In this document: positions 1 to 64,000 of the stretch, one piece after another | Position numbering within the stretch: the stretch's first letter is position 1 | Layout: every line of letters starts with the position of its first letter | Source of the DNA: Anoplolepis gracilipes | Taxonomy: Eukaryota; Arthropoda; Insecta; Hymenoptera; Formicidae | Assembly: GCF_047496725.1 (NCBI RefSeq) | Contig: NC_132979.1 | Span: forward strand, 11,201,001 to 11,265,000 | Reading direction: 5' to 3' | DNA: 64,000 bases | Made by a program: the position numbers and the translations under genes | The notes under the pieces: model-generated | The model's input: the letters and a program-made list of their open reading frames with translations, nothing else | What the model was told of the DNA's origin: nothing | Database searches by the model: none

Positions 1-745
1 AACCAAGGTGATCTTGAATTTTTTAAGTGGGACACCCGATATATTATTGTATATTCTTGTAGCTTACCTCGAGAGATTTCCAAAACACTATGATAAAATG
101 TTTTTTCATTAAACACTTTTCGAGTTATAAGGCTTCAAAGTTGCAATATTTTGACATAAAATACAAAATATCTCGTAAAATATTCATTTCTCGATTATCT
201 TATACTTATCCTAACACTTTTATGCACAGAATAATGAGACAAATCAATTGATGTAATTAAAACACATAGTTATCTTTAAGAAAAATCTGAATTTGCAACT
301 AGCAGTTACACATTTTTACTTTAACATAATTATATGTTTTAATTACACCAATTGATTTGTCTCATTATTCTGTGCATAAAAGTATTAAGGTAAGATAATC
401 GAAAAATGAATATTTTACGAGATATCTTGTATTTTATGTCAAAATATTGCAATTTTGAAGCCTTATAACTCGAAAAGTGTTTAATAGAAAAATATTTTAT
501 CATAGTGTTTTGGAAAGCTGTCGAGGTAAGCTACAAGAATATGCAATAATATATCGGGTGTCCCATTTAAAAAATTCAAGATGACCTTGATTTAACCTTG
601 GCGACGCGATCCAAGGTCAACCTGATAAGTTCAGTAAATAGACCTTTTTAAACCTTAGAACTTTTGTCTGAAACATTTTTTGATAAAACTTATATTTTTC
701 GAAATATTCAAGGGTTCCTACCTTTTTCGGACACCCTGTATACAC
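1..745. repeat. Palindromic element, family A (left edge cut by window)
   Basis: Bases 1-290 and 330-600 are near-perfect inverted copies around a centre near 310. The right end at about 745 reads GGACACCCTGTATA. Two related copies lie at 56896-57760 (apparently complete) and 39584-40165 (internally deleted). The ends CAGGGTGTCC with flanking TA suggest a Tc1/mariner-type MITE, an inference from the ends only. No coding capacity. Confidence 0.8.
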
Positions 746-841
746 TGTGCATGTATATATATATACATATATATATATACTGTATATATATGCCAATATA
801 TCATTTATAATTAATATTATATAGAATATGATTATGATATA

Positions 842-1757
842 TACAGGGTGTCCCAGAACAACCTTCCGTCCGTAAAATGACGTATTCCTGACACAATTTT
901 AAGACAATTTTTCCTTTACCCAAATTTGATTTAAAGCGTAGTTTTTGAGTTATAAGCAAAAATAGTTAGCAAATCACACGTCAAGTACAGAAGGCAGACA
1001 GGAGCCGCGCGACGCACCGCGAGCGCGGGCGCAGCTGACCGTCCGACGAGTGATTACCGCCGCATGAGTCGCTAACTATTTTATCTTATAACATAAAATT
1101 ATGCTTTAAATAAAATTTTGGTAAAGAAGAAAATGTCTTATAATTACGTCAGGAATAAGTGTTCCTTAAAATAACGTCGCACGCTGCGATCAGCTGATTG
1201 TTACACGCGATGTGTCTCTCAGCTGAGCCGGAAAATCAATATATCGATCGGTTTGAAGTTGTCGACAATCGAAGGAGGCATCGCCGTCGCGGTGACGGTT
1301 ATTTTTCTCTTTCTCTCACTCACTCTGTCCCTTTCTTTTACGCACACACTCAACATACACACATCGCGTGTAGCAATCAGCGTCCGACGGTCGGCGAACC
1401 GGAACAACTTTTGGTCATTAAAGTAACGTTATTTTAAGAAACACTTATTCCTGACGTAATTATAAGACATTTTCTTCTTTACCGAAATTTTATTTAAAGC
1501 ATAATTTTATGTTATAAGATAAAATAGTTAGCGATTCATGCGGCGGTAATCACTCGTCGGACGATCAGCTGCGCCCGCGCTCGCGGTGCGCCGCGCCGCT
1601 CCTGCCTGCCTTCTATACTCGACGTGTGATTTGCTGTTTTTGCTTATAACTCAAAAACTACGCTTCAAATCAAATTTTGGTAAAGGAAAAATTGTCTTAG
1701 AATTGTGTCAGAAATACGTCATTTTACGGACGGAAGGTTGTTCTGGGACACCCTGTA
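842..1757. repeat. Palindromic MITE, family B, copy 1
   Basis: The ends are TACAGGGTGTCCCAGAAC and its complement GTTCTGGGACACCCTGTA, with TA on both sides. The arms of about 370 bp are inverted copies and include a GC-rich block (GACCGTCCGACGAGTGATTA on the left, its complement on the right). The central part holds a second, smaller inverted repeat (GATCAGCTGATTG / CAATCAGC and ACACGCGATGTGT / ACACATCGCGTGT). So it is a palindrome within a palindrome. Confidence 0.85.
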
Positions 1758-3425
1758 TAACATAAAAAATTTTATTTTAAAAAGATACAATCGATTATCT
1801 TAAAAATAAAACATTTTCGAGAAAAATGTTTTGTGCAAAAATTTTGTAATTTCGAGGAGGACATAAGATGATGTCATTGGTTTGATCTTGGATAGTCGTT
1901 TGGAAGGTCACATAGGTAACCTTCAATTTCTTCAATGCTTACGTTTATGCAATAATATTTGTAATATTCAGTTTTGTTGTATTTTTATTAATATAATTGT
2001 ATTAAGTTTGTTTTCCCATGTTTTTGTCGCGAGGCAAAACACAGCCAACTATGTTTAACTTTTGCTGCATTTCTACCGTACCTGATATTATAGATTGTGC
2101 TGGATTTTTGCTATATTTCTATTGTCACATCTTGAGAATAATACTCGATTTCTGTTCTTATTGTCAGTGTTTGATATAATAGATTTTGCTTAATATTTTT
2201 ACGTATCTACTGGCACGATATATAATAAAGCAAACAATATTCAATTTTTATTGTTATATTATCAGCAAGCCGTACTATCAGAGAATTAAACTTAATGAGC
2301 AGCACATTAGAATCTCCTACAAAGTACCAACAAAATAGATAGCAAAATACTAGTATCATATCAGCCGTATGACAGCAGATCCAATCATAACTTTACAGCA
2401 GATTCATTCATATTTATTGAGTCCGCAATTGCTTACTCTTTCTATCAGTATAAACTGTTTATGTAATGTGAAAGCAAAGATGAAACAAAATCAAGCATTA
2501 TCTACTGTCATAAAGTGATAACAGCAAATATGCAACAAATATTGACCAAGGTCTGCCAAATCAACAACAGAAAAACGTCAAAAATCAAGCATGATGTGCT
2601 ATATTATATATCAGTAAAAATGTGACAAAAATGCAGCATGACCTATCACAAACTAAATATTACAATAATATTACCGATATATCGTCCGTTATTTGCAATT
2701 TTTAATTCATAAATGTAAACAAATATGTAAACTGTTATATCGTAATTATATTGTATATAATGTAAATAATTGGCATAGTTAAATAATTAATAAAATAATT
2801 AGATTTTAACAATTATTTTAATATTCTGAATCTTATGTTGGAATCGTGTAAAGAATAAAAATAATAAAAATAAATATTACATATTTTTTAATTTGTTAGT
2901 CGCGTTTTGCAATTTTCTATATTGACGCATGACAGAAATCTAAATATAAAATAGATATATTGCAAAGCGATAAATAAACGAACTATAACTGGATACAACG
3001 TTTAATTTTTGTGATTTTGTCATTATTTCATAACAGTAGACTATGTTATATTTCTGTTATATTTTTGCTGTTGCCTCTTGAGATAACGTGTGCGTATGTG
3101 TATGTGCGCACGCGCGTGCATGTGTGTGTGAAAAACATGTGTAATATTGCAAGTGATAAAACTTGATCGATTCAATATCTGACTCTAAACCATCAAACTG
3201 ACTTACTTGCCAAACCGCGAAAATACAGTACGATAAAAAAAGAGAGAAAATTAATTGGTATGTGTATATGCAGACGTGCATGTGTGTGCTGCGTGCATGT
3301 GTGAGGCTATCTTTGCTATTCTTCCAGATATCTAACAATGAAAAAATTAGTTAAGACCTCCAATTTCACTGAGTTTTTTAAAATATTGTAGTTTTACCCT
3401 CCCACTCCATCGTAAAATAACAACT
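1758..3425. other. AT-rich spacer, no gene seen
   Basis: This stretch is AT-rich with short dispersed words such as ATGCAACAAAT and AAATGCAGCA, and a GT/CA-rich patch at 3090-3130. No open frame here looks coding. Confidence 0.5.
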
Positions 3426-3703
3426 CGGTAAAAAATTTCTCATATATAATTATATATAACAATATAAAAGTATATAGAAATATATATTCTGTATAAGTTA
3501 TGTATAGTTATGTATAGTATGCATAATTTTGTATTATCGTTGACTGACATCTAGCCAACATTAATATAAAATTATATATAATTACATAATGTTATACATT
3601 ATTATATATAATTATACATAACTTATATAAAATTTTATATATTTCTATATAATTTTATATGATCATATATCATATGATTATACATAACAAATTTTTGACC
3701 GAG
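3426..3703. repeat. AT-rich MITE, family M1
   Basis: The ends CGGTAAAAAATTT and AAATTTTTGACCG are inverted. The body contains the family-specific core TTGACTGACATCTAGCCAAC. Other copies lie at 9663-9938, 42719-43003 and, inverted and split, at 10241-12664. The body is nearly all ATATAA words and forms long hairpins. Confidence 0.8.
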
Positions 3704-3782
3704 TTTTAAGCATTCACAAAAAACATTTAAAAATTTACATGCTTACATAACGAGTTGTAAAAATAGATTTACAAGTAAACGA

Positions 3783-3872
3783 CATGGTTTAGTGTCTAAT
3801 AAGACGTCTAACTATTACGCTGCATTTTACCGGTTCGAGTCTTACTTTTTGAAATTTTTTTTTTTTTAATCT
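3783..3872 (+). repeat. tRNA-like sequence, possible SINE head
   Basis: The order ATGGTTTAGTGTC, about 40 bases, then ACCGGTTCGAGTCTTAC looks like tRNA A and B boxes. It is followed by T-runs that could stop RNA polymerase III. I could not fold a full cloverleaf, so it is more likely a decayed tRNA-derived repeat than a tRNA gene. Confidence 0.35.
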
Positions 3873-4203
3873 GCGGTGAAAGGAATTATTATACTGTTTT
3901 TTTTTATTACTTTAACAGAAAAATTATATAATAATTATAAATTATAAATAATTATAAACAGTACTACAGATCACTTCAGCACACTTATAAATCTTATCTG
4001 TAGTGTTGTTTCATTAAAATATATCTTTATTTAAAAATGGTACACAAGAATTCTCAGTATGTCATTTCTTGTTTATGATGTCATGTTTCCAATATGACCG
4101 CGCCAAGTACCCAGTATTTTTGGGCCAGGATCAAGGAATTTCTAAAGTTTTGTATTACCAACCAAAATCTAACTTAACGTAACAATTTGCTAAATATAAA
4201 AAG

Positions 4204-4208
4204 TTTAA

Positions 4209-4241
<33 letters not shown>

Positions 4242-4680
4242 CAAAATAAGGTACTTTCGCAGTTGTATGAAGGATATTAGTGACCTTGAAATGAGCTTAG
4301 AAGCATAGTAAAAAACATTTTTACTTTATATTAAGCAAATATATTGTTATGTTAACAATATCATATCACCATATATATCATCATCATCCAAGTTCGTTCC
4401 TCTTGTCAGAGAGTGGTGTCCTCTTTACATATATCTGCGATGTACGTCTTCCGCAGTTATATGAGATCTATAGTTTAACGCTGATTCCGAACGACTTAAA
4501 TTAGAAAGGTACTCATGGTAAGATACTTTCGGTTTGCCATTGCCTTCTGAGAGACGATCGAATAAAAATGTTTATTATCAGATTTCAATCAGAATTCTTC
4601 GGCACAGAAAGCACAATTCACTTTGCCACGATCACGCACATATATAAAAACTATATACATATAAATATATAAATATACTA
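4204..4680. other. AT microsatellite and unidentified sequence
   Basis: An (AT)n run sits at about 4207-4241. The block 4376-4600 is less AT-rich (TTCCTCTTGTCAGAGAGTGG, GAGAGACGATCG) and looks repeat-derived, but I do not recognise it. It shows no coding frame. Confidence 0.4.
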
Positions 4681-5619
4681 TACAGGGTGTCCCAGAACAA
4701 CCTTCCGTCCGTAAAATGACGTATTCCTGACGCCATTTTAAGACAATTTTTCCTTTATTAAAATTTGATTTGAAGCGTAGTTTTTGAGTTAAGCAAAAAT
4801 AGTTAGCAAATCACACGTCGAGTATAGAAGGCAGGCAGGAGCGGCGCGGTGCACCGCGAGCGCGGGCGCAGCTGACCGTCCGACTAGTGATTACTGCCGC
4901 ATGAGTTGCTAACTATTTTATCTTATAACATAAAATTATGCTTTAAATAAAATTTTGGTAAAGAAGAAAATGTCTTATAATTACGTCAGGAATAAGTGTT
5001 CCTTAAAATAACGTCGGACGCTGCGATCAGCTGATTGCTACACGCGATGTGTCTCTCAGCTGAGCCGGAAAATCAATATATCGATCGGTTTGAAGTCGTC
5101 GACGACAATGTCGATGACAATCGAATGAGCGTCGCCGTCGCGGAGACGGTTATTTCTCTCTTTCTCTCACTCACTCTGTCCCTTTCTTTTACGCACACAC
5201 TCAGACATACACACATCGCGTGTAGCAATCAACTGATTGCATCATCCGACGGTCGGCGATCCGGAACAACTTTTGGTCATTAAACGTTATTTTAAGGAAC
5301 ACTTATTCCTGACGTAATTATAAGACATTTTCTTCTTTACCAAAATTTTATTTAAAGCATAATTTTATGTTATAAGATAAAATAGTTAGCGACTCATGCG
5401 GCGGTAATCACTCGTCGGACGGTCAGCTGCGCCCGCGCTCGCGGTGCGCCGCGCCGCTCCTGCCTGCCTTCTATACTCGACGTGTGATTTGTTAACTATT
5501 TTTGCTTATAACTCAAAAACTACACTTCAAATCAAATTTTGGTAAAGGAAAAATTGTCTTAGAATTGTGTCAGAAATATGTCATTTTACGGACGGAAGGT
5601 TGTTCTGGGACACCCTGTA
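4681..5619. repeat. Palindromic MITE, family B, copy 2
   Basis: This is the same element as 842-1757: TACAGGGTGTCCCAGAAC at the left end, its complement at the right, the same GC-rich arm block and the same inner inverted repeat. The two copies differ by scattered substitutions and small indels. Beside it, the word TATTAAGCAAATATATTGTT occurs at about 4328 and again just after the element at about 5620. Confidence 0.88.
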
Positions 5620-5683
5620 TATTAAGCAAATATATTGTTACGTTAGGTTAAGGTTAAATTGTGGTCGGTAACACAACTTTAGG

Positions 5684-6133
5684 ATCTTTTAAAAAGACAT
5701 TCAATGGCAATACGAGTTTGGCCATAGATAACGTTATCAAAGTTAAGGCAAGGTCTTGAATTTTTTAAATAAAATCAATTTTTATATACTCTTATAGCTT
5801 TTTATTTGAAGTTATCGGGTTTTTTTTTATATTAGGTTGATCAAAAGTCTTTTCAAGTCATCCATTTTTGCATAAAATGCGAAAAAATTTTCTGACCAAC
5901 CTGATAGTAAGATATCAGTCTAAGCTAGTCAACACGAGAACTTTTCATTATCTAACCTTATATTATATTTTTTGCTCAGGAGGTCATAAACTACAATATG
6001 AGAAAATCAACTGAGTTTACATAGATCCAATTTTATATCAAAAGGTTTTGTAGTTCAAATTAATCTTGCTCGGACTTTAACAACGTCACTTATGGTCGAA
6101 CTCATACTGCCATTGAATGCGTCTTTTTAGAGG
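5684..6133. repeat. Inverted repeat, arms about 58 bp
   Basis: The left arm at 5690-5748 (AAAAGACATTCAATGGCAAT onward) is the complement of 6074-6129 (CTGCCATTGAATGCGTCTTT). The element probably extends further, since AGGGAATAAACACTGT at 6138 pairs with ACAGTGTTTATCCCC at 6823. No coding frame. Confidence 0.65.
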
Positions 6134-6419
6134 GAATAAACACTGTAACGGCCAAAAAAATAGCTCTTTTTGCGAATTTTTTAACACTCATAAAACAGGT
6201 AGATAAATAAATGTTTTCGCATTGAATTAGTTATTTGAATTGTTGAAAAATATTTTATTTAGTTAAATACATTTTTATTTTGATATAAAATGTGTCTGTA
6301 GTAGGCTCTGCATGAGCATCGGCCCTGCATCTGAAGTCTTTAAAAGTCATCTGAAATAAAAAACCTAAGACTTTTTTAAGTATATGAACATAATTTCCAT
6401 TAAGCGTAAACGAAAGTTT

Positions 6420-6553
6420 AATATTTTAATTATTCGCAAAATAGCACACGTTTAAAAAATAGTTAAAAAATCGTCCAAAAAAATTAACGTTTTTGGACGA
6501 TTTGTGACCTATTTTTTAAACGTGTGCTATTTTGCGAATAATTAAAATATTTT
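6420..6553. repeat. Perfect-core hairpin
   Basis: AAACGTGTGCTATTTTGCGA on the right is the complement of the left arm (TCGCAAAATAGCACACGTTT). The arms are about 60 bp with a centre near 6485, where the loop is flanked by TCGTCCAAAAA / TTTTTGGACGA. It sits inside the larger inverted structure that starts near 5684. Confidence 0.75.
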
Positions 6554-6933
6554 GGCATTTTTAGGGAAATTTCAATTGTAAAAAAATCCGTACTAAAGAT
6601 ATCATATTTAAAAATATTTTGTTAAAATTTTAAATCATTTGGATGTGAATTGGCTAAGAAAAGTGCAAGTCTAGTTGTGAAAATGTCATACGTGGAACTC
6701 TGTAAGGCACACAATAAAACGTTCTATTACTTTTACGAATTTCAGCATAATATTTTACGAGGCTATTCTCCATATATTATATTTTTTTAAAATGTAAAAA
6801 AAAAAGAAATCAATTTTTGTCACAGTGTTTATCCCCTTTAAGCTTTATAACTTTTGTCCAAAATATTTTTTCTAAAATGCATTATTTATGAGATAGTTGA
6901 CCATTTCCAGACTTTTGAGACATCCTGTGTGTA

Positions 6934-8691
6934 TGTATGTGTGCGCGCGCGCGTGCATCATTGAATGAGATCAACAAATGTGTAAGAGCTGGATCGCCTA
7001 TAAAATAAAATAAAGTAAATTTCAAAGAATGTTATAAGGAAAAAGATCAGAAAAAATGAATTTAAAGAAATCTATCCACAATAATATTTTTGACATTTTG
7101 ATTTCAAATGCATATTTCTATCTTTTATGTATTTGATGCTTACGTTTGATTACGATATGTAATTAATAATAATTATAATTAATATTAATAATTGTCTCAA
7201 TTTACTGAAAGTGGTTCAAACGCAGATTCAAAATATCTTAAGTATTTTGTGGTTGCATATTAATATATCATTAATTTGCACTTTTGTATTTTAGCTTTTA
7301 TTAGCCTCTTTTCGCTTTCATTGATAAATAATATAATCTCTTAAGTTTAAATTTATTTGAATATAAGTATTTGTAAAAACGTTAAACAGTTATTTTTTAA
7401 AAATAGAGATTATCTTGGGAAAGATAAGTAAATGATAAATTAAAATCTTATCTTATGCAACATATCATTTTAAAATTACACACATATATATACACATATA
7501 TCCTTGTTTCAAGTCAATTTTTTATCAATAAAATAGTAAGAATTATATCCAAAGTAATAATATTAAATGGTTTATCTGTACATCATATTGTAACAATTAC
7601 AAATTCAAATAATAAAAAATAAAAGAAAATTACAGAATTTGTAATAATAAACAAAAAATCCCACTCATGTCTTTCTTCTATAAGGAAAATTAACTGATAT
7701 ATTCACGCATACTGTCACATTATACCACAAATCATTGCACTATATTTTTTATATATAATTCTCAATAGAAATGATGCTGTTCATATGTTGATATTTCTTT
7801 ATAGTTTTAATTTTATATTTTAAGTACACATTATTTAATGTGTACATTCTTCTTGTGTCAGTTTTTATTTACTGTAACGACATTGTCACAATGTGACTAC
7901 AGTAAAATCATTTTATGCTATATAAATCTATTCATGCTGTAGATTGTATGTGGCACAAGGAAAAAAAAATATATGTTTATACACTTGCCGAATACAAATC
8001 ACAATGTCCTTATTTTTCGATTCCTTGTTGAACAAATGTTCAATAATACAAATTAGGAAACTTGAAATTATTTGTCTACGCATATCTAACATAGAAAATA
8101 TATATAATAAAAAGGAACATTGCAAATTATAATAACAAACAATAGCATTTGATGCACATGTACTGCAAATAAAATGCATGTAGGACAATTTAATGATTTA
8201 TTCTGTACATCCCCAACAAATACTATTGTAAATACCTATTATACTAATGAACAAATTCTCTCATTAAAATTTTTCTTTACTCGATAAATTCAATAATTAT
8301 TCTTTAGTTAAAACTAAAGAAAATAAAAAGTATATTACAATTTTGAGAATTATTAAATATACATATAATAGTTAAATGTTTTAAAAGATATAAATATATC
8401 TAATAAATCTCCTTATTTACAACTTTGTGTTATAAATAAGATGGCTCTTAGCTTATCTCTCAAAGTAAACATTAAAAATGATATAATACACTGAATGTTA
8501 CACATACAAATATAATAACATAATAATGTTATTATATATATGAAGGATGGCAATTTTAAAATACCGTTTGTGTATGCAACATCATGTATGCAACGTGTAT
8601 GTGCAATACTGAAACAGTGATGAACAGTGTATGTTACACTAGGAATGTAACGTAATGTATAAAAAAATGTTACATTATTTGTTAGTTGTCG
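6934..8691 (-). other. Downstream flank of Sik3, likely 3' UTR at its right side
   Basis: The sequence is AT-rich and follows the Sik3 stop (read leftward from 8691). Several AATAAA-type words occur on the minus strand (for example TTTATT on the plus strand at 8192), so a poly(A) site is plausible but not determinable. The two overlapping frames at 7928-8188 are AT-rich and look non-coding. Confidence 0.5.
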
Positions 8692-61230
<52,539 letters not shown>

Positions 61231-61765
61231 CTATAAAAGAATTAAGCAAATTAAGCACAAATATATTATAACACACAACTAATCGTTTAGTAAAACGTAA
61301 AATGTAAATATTCTAAAGAATATAGTGACATGCAAAAGTTTTCAGTTATAGAGAAGATTTTTCGCCTTATACTTTACAAAATTAAAATTTACAAGAGCTA
61401 TAATTATATTAATTATATTATATACATATAATTATAATATATTATATAATTATAATTGTAATATTTTATAATATATAATTATATTATAATACATTATAAT
61501 TATAATAATTGTAATATTTTATAATTATATTATAATACATTATAATTATAATAATTGTAATATTTTATAATTATATTATAATACATTATAATTATAATAA
61601 TTACAATATATTATAATATTAATTATAAAGTTTTGTTTGATTGAGTTTTTTCAGTTATTTTTCGTCGATGATTTTTTTATCCCATATGATATTTCGAAAT
61701 TATGTTATTTACAATTTATTTTTTATGTTATTTATAGTTTATTTTTTATTATGAAGAAGCAATCT

Positions 61766-61858
<93 letters not shown>

Positions 61859-62299
61859 CCTCTCATAAGAAACTTTTCAATTTTTTTTACTTAATCACTT
61901 TCTCCGATATCAGTATGACGATATCTCGTGCGCGCGCATATGTGTTATCGTTTCTATATTATCATCTATATTATCGTTTCTACAAGTTATTAACTAATAA
62001 TTTTAATCTTTAGTTAGTATAACATTGTTCAAATAAACATTTGACGTCCTATAAATCCAATATTACAAATTAAATAATTTTTAAGCATATATAAATTTTA
62101 ATATTTTAAATATATTAAAAGTTATAAACCGTTTCCAGTTATTATTTTCTTCCACTTGTCTGTTACATTTATATATTATACATGTATAATTATACATTTA
62201 AATAAAAGAATGGATATAATTAACATTAAATATTCAAAAATTATTTAATATTTAAAAATATTTTATTGAATTTATATTATATGTTTATATATATATATA

Positions 62300-62350
<51 letters not shown>

Positions 62351-62788
62351 TATTTAATATAGCAGTCGTTTATGCATAAACATTGTTTTTAAAAATTAAA
62401 TAAACTTTTTCTAGGATTTTTGGGAAATTATATGTGTGTATGTGTTTATTTGTATACATACGTGCATGCATATGTTTAGAATAAATACATCAAATTTTTA
62501 GACACAAATTCTTCAAGAAAAAAAGAGAGAAAGAACAAGGGAGAAAAAAGCGACAGAGGTAAGGCAAAAGAGGAAGAAGATGAGAAGATAAAGAGAGGAA
62601 AGAGCCAAATAGAAAATTAATTTCTTTTTAGTTGAAATATCATAAAAGTTTATATTTATTGTTAAAATATTTGATTGTTATCACAAAAGTCTATTTATTA
62701 TTATTTATTATTATAATAATTTATTATTTCTATTATAATTTTTAAAATTTTTACGTTTTAGAAACTTAAATCAAAACTTTTAATTATA

Positions 62789-62837
<49 letters not shown>

Positions 62838-64000
62838 GATATATTAATAAACACATTAAAATTATAACTTTTTTACACTTTCTTAAATGTATACAAATAT
62901 TTGAAATTAATTTTATTAAAAATTTTATTTAAATTTAATAAAAAGTATAATTATTTACTTATTATGGTTTTAAAGTTTTTGTCTAATCTTCTATTTCAAA
63001 GTAAAAATTATTGTATAAAACTATTAATTTTTTCATTGTTTTTTTTATAATTTCTGAAGAAAAATTAATTTAAAAAAATTTGTGTTTAGAGTTAATTCAT
63101 ATATGTATATAATTTATGTATATATTATTATTTACTTATATTTATAATTAAATATATACAAAGATTTTAATTATATACATATTAATAAATTTTAATAAAA
63201 AGATATTAATAACTTAGTGCTTTATTAGCAAGTTTAAATATACATACCTATATAAATTTAAGAAAAAAAAATTGAAATTACAATAGAGAAATATAATAAA
63301 GTAATTCTTAAATTTACAATGAAGAAAAAAGTTATTACAATTTTGATATATCAAAATTAAATAATAAAAGCAAATCAATTATTCAATATTTTATACAAGG
63401 AGTACAATATAAACAGTTCTCATTAACAAAAGATACTTAAAATCAATTATTTTCTATTAATAAAGCAACATAAAGCCATTTATCTTTCAAAAACTATCTC
63501 TTAAATTTTGGCAACTTGTTAAAAATAAAAACAAGACGATGCGAAAATAAAACCGAGTGTTAGAGAATGATTTATAGCGTTCGAGTTTAAGCGCTGTCAG
63601 ATATTGAAGTAAAGCTCGAAACTTGGTTGCATAAAAAAAACAATTTTTTTTTAATGAATAATTTTTTCTGTTAATAGGAAACACAATGTAATCTCTTATA
63701 TAAACTAATAAATAAATAAAAAATATATAAATGGGTTAGAAATTTCAATATTTTAATTAGAAAATTTAAAAAATCTGATACATAAAATACAAAGGAATAT
63801 TACTTTGAATTTATGCACAATATATGAAATATTATATTTGATAAAAAAAACTCTACCATAATGTGTGTAAAAAAATTATTTAAAAAATAACAATTTTTAT
63901 AATTATATTTTTAAAAAATATTTTGCATCTATTACTAACTAAAAAATATCTTGGATGAAACATTAATGAAATACAAACTAATTTTTGTAATAAGATACAG
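61231..64000 (-). other. Sik3 intron upstream of exon a, incomplete
   Basis: This part is AT-rich, with (CT)n at 61767-61856, (AT)n at 62292-62349 and 62791-62831, and a purine-rich patch at 62510-62610. I looked for an exon encoding the glycine-rich loop (GxGxFxxV) on the minus strand and did not see one. Confidence 0.6.
61486..61620. repeat. 46-bp AT-rich tandem repeat, about three units
   Basis: The unit TAATACATTATAATTATAAT plus AATTGTAATATTTTATAATTATATTA repeats almost exactly; the last unit is partial. It follows other ATTATAA words from 61395. Confidence 0.75.

Noticed and set aside
1198..1437. Open frame of 79 aa with a related frame in the second family B copy (5035-5283)
   Set aside because: It starts with TTG, lies in the inner palindrome of a MITE, and diverges by frameshift between the copies. 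Conservation is that of the repeat, not of a protein.
7928..8188. Overlapping frames on both strands downstream of Sik3
   Set aside because: They are AT-rich, have no recognisable motif and lie where the 3' UTR or flank is expected.

Overview
This is a metazoan, almost certainly insect, genomic window. It is very AT-rich, its genes have introns, and its repeats are typical of arthropods: Penelope-like elements, APE-type LINEs, mariner, pogo-like elements, tRNA-derived SINEs and palindromic MITEs ending in CAGGGTGTCC. The overall mix suggests Hymenoptera, perhaps an ant. That last step is inference and not shown by any single sequence.

One host gene organises the window: the minus-strand orthologue of salt-inducible kinase 3 (Sik3). 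Twelve coding exons can be placed between 61230 and 8692. Eleven sit in 61230-41847 and the last is at 9198-8692. They encode the kinase domain from the VAIK lysine onward (HRD, DFG, activation-loop T in [13 protein letters not shown]), a UBA-like domain, a long Ser/Gln-rich tail with 14-3-3/PKA-type sites (RRHTVG, GRRASDGG, RRASEGS), and a C-terminal KA1-like domain. The exon(s) carrying the glycine-rich loop and the start codon were not found in 61231-64000 and should lie beyond the right edge. Codon phases match at ten of the eleven junctions. The exon g / exon h junction is ambiguous.

The intron between the last two coding exons (9199-41846, about 32.6 kb, half of the window) is a stratified transposon graveyard. 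From left to right it holds: small AT-rich MITEs; a 2.1-kb head-to-head palindrome of Penelope-like (PLE) ends inserted into a MITE; more PLE fragments on both strands; a LINE (18746-27891) bounded by a perfect 15-bp target-site duplication and itself carrying a SINE and a pogo-like transposon, the latter carrying a solo LTR; an I-type LINE relic split by a mariner; several palindromic 'GGGTGTCC' elements nested in each other; and a polypurine tract about 290 bp from the exon. The other introns hold further MITEs, a SINE with a 13-bp perfect duplication, a probable solo LTR and a hAT-like element.

The left 8.7 kb lies downstream of the Sik3 stop codon. It holds only repeats (two copies of a nested palindrome, a large palindrome cut by the window edge, other inverted repeats) and AT-rich sequence in which I see no gene.

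The most interesting signals are: a stem-loop of hammerhead-ribozyme type at four PLE ends, with compensatory changes in the stem; the datable nesting of insertions inside the Sik3 intron; the many unrelated palindromes that share one terminus; and nuclear-receptor-type and CRE-type sites carried by the repeats.
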